The notes: generated by a model not told the origin, from the sequence alone. Numbered from the stretch's first letter, positions 9,447 through 19,261 are shown. The stretch is DNA of 64,000 bases from Latilactobacillus curvatus JCM 1096 = DSM 20019 (GCF_004101845.1 NZ_CP026116.1:682001-746000), one strand, 5' to 3'. Translations and numbers: made by a program.

Positions 9447-11324
9447 TTAAATTTTAACGTTGCCTGAGAATTGACTATTGTACAAGTCAGCGTAGAAACC
9501 ATCTTGTGCCATCAAACTATCATGGGTCCCGGTTTCAATAATCGAACCGTGATTCATCACGATGATGTTATCGGCATCGCGAATCGTCGATAAACGATGG
9601 GCAACCACGAAACTGGTCCGATTTTGCAACAAGCGTTCCATGGCGTGTTGAATATGAATTTCAGTCCGTGTATCCACTGAACTGGTTGCTTCATCCAAGA
9701 TCAAAATCTCTGGATCGGCAACAAAGGCCCGCGCAATCGTCAATAATTGGCGTTGACCTTGGGAGATATTCGAAGCTTCTTCATTCAAGACCGTCTCATA
9801 GCCATCAGGTAATTGACGGACAAAACCGTCAACGTGCGCTGCTTTGGCGGCTGCTAAAATGGCTTCATCTGAAGCATCAGCGTTCCCATATTTCAAATTA
9901 TCCCAAATCGTTCCAGTAAATAACCAAGTATCTTGTAAAACCATCGCGAAGTGACGCCGTAATTGTTCCCGAGTCATATCGCGCGTATCGACACCTTTAA
10001 GCTTGATTGAACCGCCACTCACGTCGTAGAAGCGTTCCAACAAGTTAATGATGGTTGTTTTACCAGCACCTGTTGGGCCGACAATCGCAATCATTTGACC
10101 TGGTTTGACTTGCAAGTTGTAATCCTTCATCAAGATATCTTTACCTTGATAACCGAATTCGACATGTTCTAATTCAAGTAGATTTTGGTCATCAACAATC
10201 GCTGGCACTTCTGATGGGTCGTCACTCATGTCATCTTCATCTAAGACTTCAAAGACCCGTTCAGCTGAGGCAATCGTTGATTGGATTGTATTCGCTAAGT
10301 TGGCCAATTGCGTGATTGGTTGTGAGAATTGTTGCGTATATTGCATGAACGCTTGCATATCCCCTAAAGTAACTTGGCCGTGAGAAACACGAATCCCCCC
10401 AACAATTGCTACGAAGACGTAACCAATGTTATTGACGAACGTCATTAACGGCATGATGACCCCAGAAATAAATTGTGCCTTCCAAGCTGCTTTATAGAGT
10501 AATGCATTTTGTTCTTCAAAGGCATCAATTGTGACTTGTTCGCGGTTGAAGGTCTTTAAGACCACTTGACCAGAGAAATTTTCTTCAATTTGGTTGTTCA
10601 ACAACCCCAAACTTTTTTGTTGCGCTGCGAAGAATTTCTGTGATTTCGGTGCGACAATCCCGACGACGACTAAACTGAGTGGAATCGTGACTAAGGCAAT
10701 TAAAGTCAATTGCCAACTAATCGAGAGCATCATCCACATAACGCCAATAAATGTCACAGCACTGGTTACCATTTGCGTTAAACTTTGTTGCAAGGTACTT
10801 GCAATGTTGTCCATATCATTAATCGCACGACTCATGATATCGCCGTTTGAGTGTGTGTCGTAGTAATTAATCGGTACCCGTTGCATCTTGTCTTTTAATT
10901 CTTTCCGTAATTCATAGACGGTTTGTTGGGAAATCCGCGTCATGATGAATTGTTGTAAGAAACTGAAAACCGCTGATGCTAAGTACATCAAAATCACCGT
11001 CATAATAATGTGTTGAATCTTATCGAAATCAATTGGTAAGCCATTCATCGGCATGCCCGCTTTTTGCATGGCATTGCCCTTCATAACACCCTTGAAGATT
11101 TCGGTCGTTGCTTGTCCTAATACTTTTGGTGTTCTAATTTGGAAAATAACGGAGATGATTGCTAAGGCTAACACAATCACTAATCCGATTAACCGGCTAG
11201 ACATGTAGGTTAATAATCGTTTGGTTGTGCCCCAAAAATTCTTCGGTTTTTCAACGACACCACCCATGCCACGGCCTGGGCCATGTCCACCTTGGGGTCG
11301 ATTGGTTGTTGTTTTTTCAGCCAT
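9447..11324 (-). CDS. ABC exporter half-transporter B (catalytically competent nucleotide site)
   Basis: 625 aa. A cytoplasmic Gly-rich N-terminus, six-helix membrane domain (about 35-345) and C-terminal ATPase domain. Walker A is GPTGAGKTT, Walker B ILILDEATSS has the catalytic Glu, but the signature is ISQGQ instead of LSGGQ. With the upstream half-transporter, which has the opposite defects, it would form a heterodimeric multidrug-type exporter (YfiBC/LmrCD-like) with one canonical and one degenerate site. It overlaps the partner gene by 1 bp. Confidence 0.9.
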   Translation of the reverse strand: MAEKTTTNRPQGGHGPGRGMGGVVEKPKNFWGTTKRLLTYMSSRLIGLVIVLALAIISVIFQIRTPKVLGQATTEIFKGVMKGNAMQKAGMPMNGLPIDFDKIQHIIMTVILMYLASAVFSFLQQFIMTRISQQTVYELRKELKDKMQRVPINYYDTHSNGDIMSRAINDMDNIASTLQQSLTQMVTSAVTFIGVMWMMLSISWQLTLIALVTIPLSLVVVGIVAPKSQKFFAAQQKSLGLLNNQIEENFSGQVVLKTFNREQVTIDAFEEQNALLYKAAWKAQFISGVIMPLMTFVNNIGYVFVAIVGGIRVSHGQVTLGDMQAFMQYTQQFSQPITQLANLANTIQSTIASAERVFEVLDEDDMSDDPSEVPAIVDDQNLLELEHVEFGYQGKDILMKDYNLQVKPGQMIAIVGPTGAGKTTIINLLERFYDVSGGSIKLKGVDTRDMTREQLRRHFAMVLQDTWLFTGTIWDNLKYGNADASDEAILAAAKAAHVDGFVRQLPDGYETVLNEEASNISQGQRQLLTIARAFVADPEILILDEATSSVDTRTEIHIQHAMERLLQNRTSFVVAHRLSTIRDADNIIVMNHGSIIETGTHDSLMAQDGFYADLYNSQFSGNVKI

Positions 11325-13054
11325 TAGTCTTCATCCCCCTCTCTGATTTGTGAGTTAATAATTTCTTGATATGTGGCGTTATTAGCCTTCAATTCAGCAT
11401 GTGAGCCTTTACCGACCAGCTGGCCTTCATCCAAGACCAAGATGGTGTCGGCATCGGCAACGGTTGATACCCGTTGACCAACAATCACAACGACACTCTT
11501 TTGAATTTCAGCATCTTCTTTTAAGGCTTTCCGTAATAAGGCATCCGTCTTAAAGTCCAACGCTGAGAAAGAATCATCAAAGACATAAACAGCCGCTTTT
11601 TTAACCAACGCCCGTGCGATGGCAAGCCGTTGACGTTGACCACCAGAGAAGTTGCCCCCACCTTGTTCAACGTGACTATCTAAGCCACCTTCAAGTTCGC
11701 TGACGAAATCTTTAGATTGTGCAATTTCAAGTGCGTGCCAGATTTCATCATCGGTCGCATTCGGATTCCCATATTGCATATTTTCCCGAATCGTCCCGGT
11801 AAATAAGTTCGCTTTTTGAGGGACAAATGCAACTTGTTGGTGAATGTCATGGAGGGTCACATCTTTCACGTTTAACCCTTTGACTGTCACTTCACCCGTT
11901 TCAACATCGTAAAAACGAGGAATCAAGTTGACTAACGTGGTCTTCCCTGAGCCAGTGCCTCCAATCACGGCGACTGTTTGGCCCGCTGTCATTTGGAAAT
12001 CAACGTTTTCAAGCGCTAAGTGTTCCGCATTTTGATAACGGAAGTTGACCTGGTTGAAAGCCAAGCTTGCTGGTTGATCACCAAACGTTTTAGGCGTCGC
12101 TGGATCTTCAATCGGCGTGTGTAAATCAAGCACTTCATTAATCCGCACTGCTGAAGCTTGCGCCCGCGGGATAAAGACGAAGACCATTGAAAGCATCATG
12201 AAACTCATGAGGATTTGCATCGCATAAGTCACGAACGCTAATAAATTCCCGACTTGCATTGCTTGATTGGCGATTAAGTGTCCACCCATCCAAGTAATCG
12301 CAATGTTAGTCCCACTCATGATTAACGTCATGGCTGGGAACATCACTGACATAATACTATAAACTTTCTTCGCATTTTGCGTGTAGTCAGTATTAGCTTC
12401 ATCAAAACGTTCTTGTTCGAACTTGTCGCGCCGGAATGCTCGAATGACCCGAACCCCGGTTAAACCTTCCCGGAAAACTAAGTTAATCCGGTCTGTCTTT
12501 TTCTGCATTGCCTTGAATAATGGCACAGCGAAGTACATCACCCCACCAATGAAGAGTGCCATGATTGGTAAGACAACCAAGAAAATGGATGTAAGTTGCG
12601 CATCTTTTTGATACGCTAAGAAACTTGCGCCAATCAACATGATAGGTGCCATAATCATCATCCGTAAGAACATCATTGCCACATTTTGAATCTGCACCAC
12701 ATCGTTAGTCGTCCGCGTAATTAGTGAAGACGTCCCAACTTGATCCATTTCATCGTGTGAGAAGTTGATGACCTTCCGGTAGATATCTGAACGTAATTTT
12801 TGGCCTAAGCCTTGTGACGTCCGTGCCGCAAGATAAACGTTGCAGACGGCCGCGATAATACTAATTAATGAAAAACCTAACATTTTAAAGCCTGCTTGCC
12901 AGATATAATCAATATTCCCCTTAGCAATCCCGTCATTGACAATGTCGGAGGTTAAATTGGGTAAATAAAGGTTACTGACAACCTGAATCGTCATGAATAA
13001 AACCGCACCAAAGACGGCCCAACCTGACATTCTTTTCTTTGCAAGTTTAAGCAT
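11324..13054 (-). CDS. ABC exporter half-transporter A (degenerate catalytic residue)
   Basis: 576 aa. Six-helix membrane domain (about 1-310) and ATPase domain with Walker A GGTGSGKTT and a canonical signature FSGGQ. The residue after Walker B is Asp (VYVFDDSFSA) instead of Glu, the usual mark of the non-catalytic half of a heterodimeric exporter. It complements the next gene. It is the first exporter gene after the TetR regulator, 20 bp downstream. Confidence 0.9.
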   Translation of the reverse strand: MLKLAKKRMSGWAVFGAVLFMTIQVVSNLYLPNLTSDIVNDGIAKGNIDYIWQAGFKMLGFSLISIIAAVCNVYLAARTSQGLGQKLRSDIYRKVINFSHDEMDQVGTSSLITRTTNDVVQIQNVAMMFLRMMIMAPIMLIGASFLAYQKDAQLTSIFLVVLPIMALFIGGVMYFAVPLFKAMQKKTDRINLVFREGLTGVRVIRAFRRDKFEQERFDEANTDYTQNAKKVYSIMSVMFPAMTLIMSGTNIAITWMGGHLIANQAMQVGNLLAFVTYAMQILMSFMMLSMVFVFIPRAQASAVRINEVLDLHTPIEDPATPKTFGDQPASLAFNQVNFRYQNAEHLALENVDFQMTAGQTVAVIGGTGSGKTTLVNLIPRFYDVETGEVTVKGLNVKDVTLHDIHQQVAFVPQKANLFTGTIRENMQYGNPNATDDEIWHALEIAQSKDFVSELEGGLDSHVEQGGGNFSGGQRQRLAIARALVKKAAVYVFDDSFSALDFKTDALLRKALKEDAEIQKSVVVIVGQRVSTVADADTILVLDEGQLVGKGSHAELKANNATYQEIINSQIREGDED

Positions 13055-13074
13055 GTTGTGTGTCCCTTCTTTCC

Positions 13075-13713
13075 TTATCCTTGTTTGCTGGCCCCTGTTT
13101 CTAACCAGCCTAATACTAATTCGAAGCGTTCTTGGACCTGTTCAATTGTAATCGCATGGTCACTTTCTTGTTGCAGATAATACGCTGCAATACTTTGAAA
13201 GACCGTCGTCATCAACTCATGAAATAAAATTCTAAGCGCTTCGGGTTGATCTGCGTTAATCTTGAGCAAGTCGTAATTGACGTTTTCTTCTAAAAAGCGC
13301 ATCCCATCTACTTGTTTGGCATGCATTAATTCTGGTGACATCTTGCGCTGGTTCTTATAATCCATATGTAAGAAGAGGTGCTTGTAAAATTGTGCATTTT
13401 CACCATTAATAATCTCTTCTGCCATTTCAGCAAAGAATTGGCGAATTGCCTTGAATAGATCACCATGAACAGCCAACAGACTCTTTTCTAAATCCTGCTT
13501 TGAACTGTCGCGTAATAAGCTAAGGTCGTAGAAAAAAATATCCGCCTTATCTTCAAAGTACTGATAAAAACTGCCTCGCGGAATCTCCGCCGTTTTAATA
13601 ATGTTGCTGACAGATGCTTCATTAAACGGTACCCGTGAAAACTCAGCATGCGCAGCTTGAATCAGTCGTTGTTGCTTTTCCTCAGGTAATCTAAAAAATG
13701 TTTTCTTCGGCAT
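13075..13713 (-). CDS. TetR-family transcriptional regulator of the exporter operon
   Basis: 212 aa. N-terminal TetR helix-turn-helix (about 10-55; ASVSNIIKTAEIPRGSFYQYF), then a ligand-binding domain without a recognised specificity. It is the first gene of a regulator-exporter operon, and a 34-bp palindrome lies 24 bp upstream of its start, so autorepression with induction by an exporter substrate is the likely logic (inference). Confidence 0.92.
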   Translation of the reverse strand: MPKKTFFRLPEEKQQRLIQAAHAEFSRVPFNEASVSNIIKTAEIPRGSFYQYFEDKADIFFYDLSLLRDSSKQDLEKSLLAVHGDLFKAIRQFFAEMAEEIINGENAQFYKHLFLHMDYKNQRKMSPELMHAKQVDGMRFLEENVNYDLLKINADQPEALRILFHELMTTVFQSIAAYYLQQESDHAITIEQVQERFELVLGWLETGASKQG

Positions 13714-13737
13714 TTCGATACTCCTTTCTGAAAATTA

Positions 13738-13771
13738 ATGACAGAGCGTCATAATTGTGACGTAATGTCAT
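13738..13771. promoter_or_regulatory. Palindromic operator, probably for the TetR regulator
   Basis: A nested palindrome: outer half-sites ATGACA (13738-13743) and TGTCAT (13766-13771), inner half-sites CGTCA (13747-13751) and TGACG (13758-13762), all perfectly symmetric. It lies just upstream of the regulator gene. Confidence 0.7.
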
Positions 13772-13811
13772 AATACGCCAACTTAGGCACTCATGCAAGC
13801 ATTAAATCCAC

Positions 13812-13846
13812 AAAAAAAGAACCGGCAGGCTATCGTCTGCCGGTTC
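13812..13846 (-). terminator. Terminator after the CsbD-like gene
   Basis: On the minus strand GAACCGGCAG and CTGCCGGTTC around an 8-base loop are followed by seven T. Confidence 0.88.
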
Positions 13847-13859
13847 CCTTTAAAAGGCG

Positions 13860-14087
13860 CTATTTATCGTCTTTGTCCATTTTTTCTTTAATATCATCCA
13901 TCACGTCATTGGCTTTTTCAGCAACTTTGTCTTTGGCATCCGCTAATTTTTCTTTAGCTTCACCCATAAAGCCCTTTGCTTTACCTTTGGCCTCAGTTTC
14001 GCGATCACCAGTCACCTTACCGGCTGTTTCTTGTACTTTACCGGTTACTTGGTCTTTCATGCCATCTAACTTTTCTTTATCTGTCAT
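13860..14087 (-). CDS. CsbD-like stress protein
   Basis: 75 aa, very hydrophilic, rich in Lys, Asp, Glu and Ala, with the CsbD pattern (GMKDQVTGKVQETAGKVTGD, then KGKAKG). The C-terminal part adds a helical repeat (KEKLADAKDKVAEKAND). CsbD proteins are general stress proteins of unknown mechanism. It is a single gene with its own terminator. Confidence 0.88.
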   Translation of the reverse strand: MTDKEKLDGMKDQVTGKVQETAGKVTGDRETEAKGKAKGFMGEAKEKLADAKDKVAEKANDVMDDIKEKMDKDDK

Positions 14088-14170
14088 TCAAAATCACTCC
14101 TTCTTATTGGTCTACCTATATGATAGGATAGCTAACCAACATTAGTCAAAATTTATGATTATGAGTCGCA

Positions 14171-14830
14171 TTATGTCAGTTTACCATCGCGCATCACATA
14201 TTGATGATCTGTATAATCCAAGACGCGTTCATCATGGGAAACCATCACAATCGTCTGTCCTGTCTCTTTCGTGATTTTAGCCAGCTGCTCAGCAACCTGT
14301 AAGGCCCGTTTACTATCTAAACTAGCGGTTGGTTCATCCGCAAAAATCAAATCTGGCTGACCATACAATGCCCGAGCAATCGCAACTCGTTGACGCTGAC
14401 CACCAGATAAGCTCGTTGGGTACTGACGTCGTTGATCCCAAACACCTAAATTGGTTAATAGTTGTTCAGCTGATTGTGGCGCTTGCTTTTCACGTAATCG
14501 ATCGACTAGTTCGAATTGTTCTTCAACCGTTAAAAATGGAACCAGATTCGAACTTTGTAATATAAAGCCGAAATCGTTAAACCGTAATGCAGACCGCTGT
14601 TTTTCGCTTAATTGACTAATCTCTTGATCTTTAAAAAAGAGCTTCCCACTCGTTGGGCCTTGTAAACTACCCATAATCGTTAATAAGGTCGTCTTCCCCG
14701 AACCGGATGGTCCGGTTAAACCAATGAACTGGCCCTTTTCAATCGTTAAATCGATTTGATCTAAAGCCGTGGTTTGCTGGTCACCTGCGCCAAATTTTTT
14801 GACGATTTTTTCTAAACGCATTAAAGCCAT
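14171..14830 (-). CDS. ABC transporter ATPase, HrtA-like
   Basis: 219 aa from the ATG at 14830, chosen because GGAGGGG (inside the end of the permease gene) lies 6 bp upstream. Walker A GPSGSGKTT (about 42), signature LSGGQRQRVAIARAL (about 138), Walker B LIFADEPTASLD. It is closest in pattern to the ATPases of MacB/HrtB-type exporters. It follows the permease gene by 1 bp. Haem export is a guess from similarity to HrtA; no haem-responsive regulator is next to it. Confidence 0.85.
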   Translation of the reverse strand: MALMRLEKIVKKFGAGDQQTTALDQIDLTIEKGQFIGLTGPSGSGKTTLLTIMGSLQGPTSGKLFFKDQEISQLSEKQRSALRFNDFGFILQSSNLVPFLTVEEQFELVDRLREKQAPQSAEQLLTNLGVWDQRRQYPTSLSGGQRQRVAIARALYGQPDLIFADEPTASLDSKRALQVAEQLAKITKETGQTIVMVSHDERVLDYTDHQYVMRDGKLT

Positions 14831-14831
14831 C

Positions 14832-15890
14832 CTATGCCCCTCCAATCGCATCAAGCGGATCAATCTTCAGAATCCGCCAAATTGAGAATAAAGCACCAAT
14901 GACTGTCATCACAAGTAAAACAGCAGAAAAGGCCCCAATTAGTAAAGGATTATTTGTATACGGCACCGCCGCTGGTAATACCAATGTTGTCAATGCGTTA
15001 CACAACAAACCAAGGCCAATCCCAATCACCCCTAAGAATACAGATTGCCACATTAAACTACCAACTAATTGGCCACCTGAAATCCCTTGTGCTCGCATCA
15101 CCCCGTATACGGCCGTTTTTTCAATAGTAATAATATACATGAAAATCCCAACGATAAAGGCGACGATGACTAGCAATGCGCCAATCATCAAACCAAACGT
15201 CTTAACCTGTGGACCATACCCCGGAATCTTATCGATTAATTCTGGAATTGTCAGTTTGGTCAGCTGATCCGTTGTCTTAATCCGCGCGTTTCCCTTTAAT
15301 ACTAAAGCATTAATGCGCGTAATCTGATCAGTGCCGTAGCGCATTCGGCTAAAATCGGTCAACCGCAAATAAGTCACCGGTTGCGTATTATAGCGGTGGT
15401 TCGTCGTAATCCCAACAATTTTGTACTTTTGTTGACGCCCATTCAATTTAATTTGTTGGTTTAAAGCAATTCCTTGTAAGCCGTCGTCGACCACAATCTC
15501 ATTTGCTTTTTTAGGATACCGTCCTTTTTGCAACTTAGGCTTCAAAAAAGCATCAAAATCGATACCAAAAACACTCGTATTTTGCTTACTTAAACCTGAA
15601 CCACTCACAACACCCATCATCTGAGCAAGTTGCACATGATTTTTCTGTGCACCTTTAATAGAGGGTAATTGATCAACATCTAATTCAGAAGCTGCCAAGT
15701 TTTTATTCGCATACTGACTAATAACAACTTCTTTGGCGTGCCATTGATCAATTGCCGAACGGTTATTATTGGCTAGTCCATATGCCAACCCCGTTAAAAA
15801 ATAGATTAAATATGCAATTAGAAAAATCGTAAAAATGATCAACGAATAACGTAATTTAGCATGTTTAATTTCTTTAATTGCTAAATACAT
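14832..15890 (-). CDS. ABC transporter permease, FtsX/HrtB-like
   Basis: 352 aa. One N-terminal transmembrane helix, a large extracellular domain (about 45-225), and three C-terminal helices: the FtsX/MacB topology. Length and order (permease then ATPase of about 220 aa) resemble HrtBA haem exporters. It is translationally coupled to the ATPase gene. Confidence 0.82.
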   Translation of the reverse strand: MYLAIKEIKHAKLRYSLIIFTIFLIAYLIYFLTGLAYGLANNNRSAIDQWHAKEVVISQYANKNLAASELDVDQLPSIKGAQKNHVQLAQMMGVVSGSGLSKQNTSVFGIDFDAFLKPKLQKGRYPKKANEIVVDDGLQGIALNQQIKLNGRQQKYKIVGITTNHRYNTQPVTYLRLTDFSRMRYGTDQITRINALVLKGNARIKTTDQLTKLTIPELIDKIPGYGPQVKTFGLMIGALLVIVAFIVGIFMYIITIEKTAVYGVMRAQGISGGQLVGSLMWQSVFLGVIGIGLGLLCNALTTLVLPAAVPYTNNPLLIGAFSAVLLVMTVIGALFSIWRILKIDPLDAIGGA

Positions 15891-16005
15891 CCAAACACCC
15901 CTTTCTTAACTGTTTTAATCTAACATAAAGCATCACGCCTTGAACAGCAATCCGCATTCAATCTTTTATTCATTCACGGGAATATGCTATGATAAGCACA
16001 CGGAG

Positions 16006-16656
16006 GTGGCGCTTATCAAACACGTCAAACATGGGATTGCCTTTTTGCTTCTGATTATCATCCAACAAGTTCCTTTAATGATTGTCAGTGGCTTAACATT
16101 GCTCCCTAAGGCTCAACAGACAACCCATCTAATTTTAGTCTTTGGTTGGCTTTTTCTAATCACGACTATCGGCATTACTGCCCTGATGTGGTATTACTAC
16201 CAAAAAATTAAATCAACGCGTTATGACCAACCCTTCACCAAACAGACTTGGTGGACAATGTTGATTGGCTTTATCGCGATGGTTGCTGTCAATAACGGTA
16301 CGATCCCGTTTATGCATGCTACCGGTAATGCCAATGTTGATGCACTAACCTCAGTCTTTCAGACGATTGGTATTTTCATGCTACCATACGCCCTATTCTT
16401 AGGTCCGATTATGGAGGAATTACTTTTCAGAGGGTTCCTAATGAATTGGTTTTTCCCAGGCACACCAATCATCTCAATCGGGTTAAGTGCTATCTTATTC
16501 GGATTGATGCACGGCGCAACTGATCCGATTTATTTCATTTCAAAAGCACTGCTTGGACTAATTCTGGCTATCGTCTACTATCGCACCCATAATATTAAGA
16601 GTAATATTGCCTTACACATGTTGAATAACATTACTGCTGGCTTTACGATTTTTTAA
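16006..16656 (+). CDS. CPBP-family intramembrane glutamic protease
   Basis: About 215 aa, strongly hydrophobic (6-7 helices), with CPBP motifs EELLFRG, FGLMHG and ALHMLNN. These are Abi/CAAX-like membrane proteases, often linked to bacteriocin self-immunity; the substrate is unknown. The start is unclear: an extended -10 box (TGC-TATGAT, 15985-15993) rules out the far upstream TTG at 15940, and the ribosome-binding site CGGAGG (16001-16006) overlaps the GTG at 16006, leaving a rare ATC at 16015 at ideal spacing. Confidence 0.8.
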   Translation: MALIKHVKHGIAFLLLIIIQQVPLMIVSGLTLLPKAQQTTHLILVFGWLFLITTIGITALMWYYYQKIKSTRYDQPFTKQTWWTMLIGFIAMVAVNNGTIPFMHATGNANVDALTSVFQTIGIFMLPYALFLGPIMEELLFRGFLMNWFFPGTPIISIGLSAILFGLMHGATDPIYFISKALLGLILAIVYYRTHNIKSNIALHMLNNITAGFTIF

Positions 16657-16679
16657 ACGACTAGAAAGGAAGCATGACT

Positions 16680-17000
16680 ATGTCTGCATTAACAACCATC
16701 TTAACTTACATCCAAGAACATCCTGATGAAGTGGTTCTAGAACCGTTTCAATATGCGAACGTGATTCGCTTTGGCATTAGTGACCAAGTCGATCTGCCAG
16801 ATGCCGAGAAACTGTTCCCTGATATGCGGCTACACGTTAACCGGATTGACCCCGAGTACGTCAAAGAACACCATGACTTATTGACGACTTTTTATCAACA
16901 AACCGAAGAAAAACAAAAAGACGGCTTCCAAGATGTGTGGATTACTACCGCCCATCTTAGTGACCGTCAACTTTATTTAGTGGATCTTTCTTTTGAATAA
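16680..17000 (+). CDS. Hypothetical protein, 106 aa
   Basis: Soluble acidic protein with no recognised family. Two ATGs lie 6 bp apart after GAAAGGA; the second (16680) has the better spacing. It follows the CPBP gene closely and overlaps the next small gene by 8 bp, suggesting one operon. Confidence 0.7.
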   Translation: MSALTTILTYIQEHPDEVVLEPFQYANVIRFGISDQVDLPDAEKLFPDMRLHVNRIDPEYVKEHHDLLTTFYQQTEEKQKDGFQDVWITTAHLSDRQLYLVDLSFE

Positions 17001-17175
17001 GCCTCATTTTGAACAGCTAAAGGTCAGCTGTATTAAGTATGCTATTTTAACCTTGTTTCTCTTTGTCATGCGTGCCTTTATTGCGCATCCCATCATTCTG
17101 ATTGCCAGTTGGATTAGCACTGCTGTTTGCGGCGCATATTTCATTGCCATGTTAATTGTTTATTATTACGGCTAA
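16993..17175 (+). CDS. Small membrane protein, 60 aa
   Basis: TTG start overlapping the end of the previous gene. Two hydrophobic segments (about 16-33 and 35-57) make a hairpin membrane protein. No ribosome-binding site is evident, so translation would depend on coupling to the upstream gene. No family is recognised. Confidence 0.5.
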   Translation: MNKPHFEQLKVSCIKYAILTLFLFVMRAFIAHPIILIASWISTAVCGAYFIAMLIVYYYG

Positions 17176-17867
17176 CGTTGCATATGTTTGGTCTCAGCAA
17201 TCACTTCTTCTGTAAAATACAATTGAAAACCGAAGAACACCGTCAACATAATCGCAGCTACCCATGCAGTGCGCACATTGATTAACTTAACAATTAACCC
17301 TGAGCTAATAGTACCAATGAAGAAGCTACCAACAATTAACCCGAAGTACCGGGCTTTTTGTTGGTAGTTTTTTTCTTTGGTCGCTAAATATAGATAAGTA
17401 TTCTCGATTAATTTCTTATAATTGCCGGTCGTAAAAGCATTCGCATATGGATAGCCATTAACCGTTGAATAACTCGCTAATTGCATGGCCATCGACATCG
17501 ACAGAATCGGTGTCACAAACATGTTGGGAATCGCGGTTGATAAAAAACCAACTACTACTAAAGCAATAATTTGAAACCCTAATAACCACAACCGCCAAGC
17601 ATTCAACCCACCAGTGTTAAAATGCCGCTTCGCCAGTTGCACAATAATAACCCCAAACCCAAATGAAATAATGGGTAATATCTTTTCAGGAAGTTGTGCC
17701 CACTGGTTCGTTGCGATGTCTAAGCCGATGAACACGATATTACCGGTCTGTGCACTCGCAAAGACGCCACCACGTAAAATCACACAATACGCATCTAAGA
17801 AGCCACCAAGAAACGTTAAAAACATCGCCGTGCTTAGCCGATCATGAAACCCTATTTCTTTTTGCAA
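17172..17867 (-). CDS. DUF1275 (YoaK-like) membrane protein
   Basis: 231 aa with about six membrane helices. The N-terminal FLGGFLDAYCVILRGGVFAS followed by AQTGNIV is typical of the DUF1275/YoaK family. Function unknown. It is convergent with the small membrane gene, sharing its last 4 bp. Confidence 0.88.
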   Translation of the reverse strand: MQKEIGFHDRLSTAMFLTFLGGFLDAYCVILRGGVFASAQTGNIVFIGLDIATNQWAQLPEKILPIISFGFGVIIVQLAKRHFNTGGLNAWRLWLLGFQIIALVVVGFLSTAIPNMFVTPILSMSMAMQLASYSTVNGYPYANAFTTGNYKKLIENTYLYLATKEKNYQQKARYFGLIVGSFFIGTISSGLIVKLINVRTAWVAAIMLTVFFGFQLYFTEEVIAETKHMQR

Positions 17868-17918
17868 CCCAATCCCTCCAAATCAATACTCTTATTATAC
17901 GCAAATTAAAATTGAAAT

Positions 17919-17967
17919 CAAAAAACGGATTGCACTATTTCACAGTCGAAATAAGGTACAATCCGCT
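17919..17967 (-). terminator. Terminator after mgsA
   Basis: On the minus strand CGGATTGTAC and GTGCAATCCG (one mismatch) enclose an inner ATTTC/GAAAT stem, followed by six T. Confidence 0.75.
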
Positions 17968-17972
17968 CTACA

Positions 17973-18395
17973 CTATAAATTAATTGAATTGACATCTTGA
18001 CCATGGACCACTTTTCTAAAGTCGACTAGTCCTAAGTCCAAACCGCGCAGCAATACTTCAGCCGTCCCGACGTTGGTTGCCAACGGTACTTCATAAACGT
18101 CAGATAATCGAATTAATGCATTCACATCCGGTTCGTGAGGTTGAGCAGTCAATGGATCTCTCAAAAAGATTACCAGGTCCATCTTATTTTCTGAAATCAA
18201 CGCGCCAATTTGCTGATCGCCCCCTAAAGGACCTGACTTAAACCGTGTAATCGGCAAGCCAGTTGCTTCAATAATTTTTTGGCCAGTCGTTCCAGTCGCA
18301 AATAATTCGTGTTGCGCCAAAATAGGTTTATAAGCCGTCGCCAGTTTCACAATCGTTGGTTTCTGACGATCATGTGCAATCAATGCAATTTTCAT
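17973..18395 (-). CDS. mgsA: Methylglyoxal synthase
   Basis: 140 aa. It converts dihydroxyacetone phosphate to methylglyoxal and phosphate. The catalytic motif [10 protein letters not shown] (about 58-67) carries the essential Asp; the N-terminal [10 protein letters not shown] and TGTTG phosphate-binding segments are present. It lies 11 bp after a reductase gene in the same direction, and a terminator follows. Confidence 0.95.
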   Translation of the reverse strand: MKIALIAHDRQKPTIVKLATAYKPILAQHELFATGTTGQKIIEATGLPITRFKSGPLGGDQQIGALISENKMDLVIFLRDPLTAQPHEPDVNALIRLSDVYEVPLATNVGTAEVLLRGLDLGLVDFRKVVHGQDVNSINL

Positions 18396-18406
18396 CTGAA
18401 TCCCTC

Positions 18407-19168
18407 CTAATGTCTGCGGTGTTTAACCACCGTAAAAAAGTGTAACACACTTGCCAATAGAATGAAGAAGATTAAAACGAATGACACATAATTAAGCCAA
18501 AACTGGCCAATTGGCAACACTAAGTTCACTAATTGTTGCAGTAACATCGTAATCAAGGTTGCACAGGCGACCATGCAAAATAGTTGTATATATCGTTTCA
18601 CTGTATCATCCGTCCTCTTTGCTTTAGATTGAATGCTTGCGCCGACTTGGCGACATTCCGCTTGTTTCTGCGCTGAAAGTGTCTTTAAACCATACGTTTT
18701 TGTCTGGACAATTTCCCGGATTTTTAAAAGTCCAGCTGCCCCCAAGACTTTATCAAAAGTTCTAAAAGTCCCGTCAGTCACACCAGTAACCAATTCCTCA
18801 GCTGGACTGGCATAACAACTACTGATTGTGATGTAGCTCTTGCCTTTGAACCGATCCGGTAACGCATCGCCCGCCCGATTGAAGCGCACTAAGCGTTGCC
18901 GCATACAATCCAAAAAGTTCTTCATCACACCAGACATTGCGCCCCAATAAGTTGGCGCAGCCAGTATCCAAACATCGGCTGCCAATAACTTAGCTTCCAG
19001 TTCATCTAATACCGGATTGGCTTTGCCAGCATCTGGTAATATTTGATAATCATTTAAAAAGATCACTTCAACGTCATCTTCCGGTTTTACACCTGCTAAA
19101 ACGGCATCTAAAAGTTGCCCATTGACCCCATCTCGTTGATGACTGCCTAACACTCCTAAAATCTTCAT
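18407..19168 (-). CDS. NAD(P)H-dependent FMN reductase-like protein with two C-terminal membrane helices
   Basis: 253 aa from the ATG at 19168 (GTGAGG 9 bp upstream; a GTG at 19183 overlaps that site). Residues about 1-190 are a flavodoxin-fold reductase ([34 protein letters not shown]). The last about 55 residues form two membrane helices, an unusual addition that would tether it to the membrane. It is probably cotranscribed with mgsA. Confidence 0.8.
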   Translation of the reverse strand: MKILGVLGSHQRDGVNGQLLDAVLAGVKPEDDVEVIFLNDYQILPDAGKANPVLDELEAKLLAADVWILAAPTYWGAMSGVMKNFLDCMRQRLVRFNRAGDALPDRFKGKSYITISSCYASPAEELVTGVTDGTFRTFDKVLGAAGLLKIREIVQTKTYGLKTLSAQKQAECRQVGASIQSKAKRTDDTVKRYIQLFCMVACATLITMLLQQLVNLVLPIGQFWLNYVSFVLIFFILLASVLHFFTVVKHRRH

Positions 19169-19229
19169 CTGATCAAGCCTCACTCTTTATACTACTTTCA
19201 GTTTACACTTCCAATCACTAACTTACCAT

Positions 19230-19261
19230 AAAAAAACGCCCAGACCAATGGCCTAGACGTT
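19230..19261 (-). terminator. Terminator after the Apf-like gene
   Basis: On the minus strand an 11-bp stem (ACGTCTAGGCC with GGTCTGGGCGT, three G-T pairs) and ATT loop are followed by seven T. Confidence 0.8.

Noticed and set aside
15940..16005. Upstream TTG start of the CPBP gene
   Set aside because: It precedes a good extended -10 promoter element and has no ribosome-binding site.
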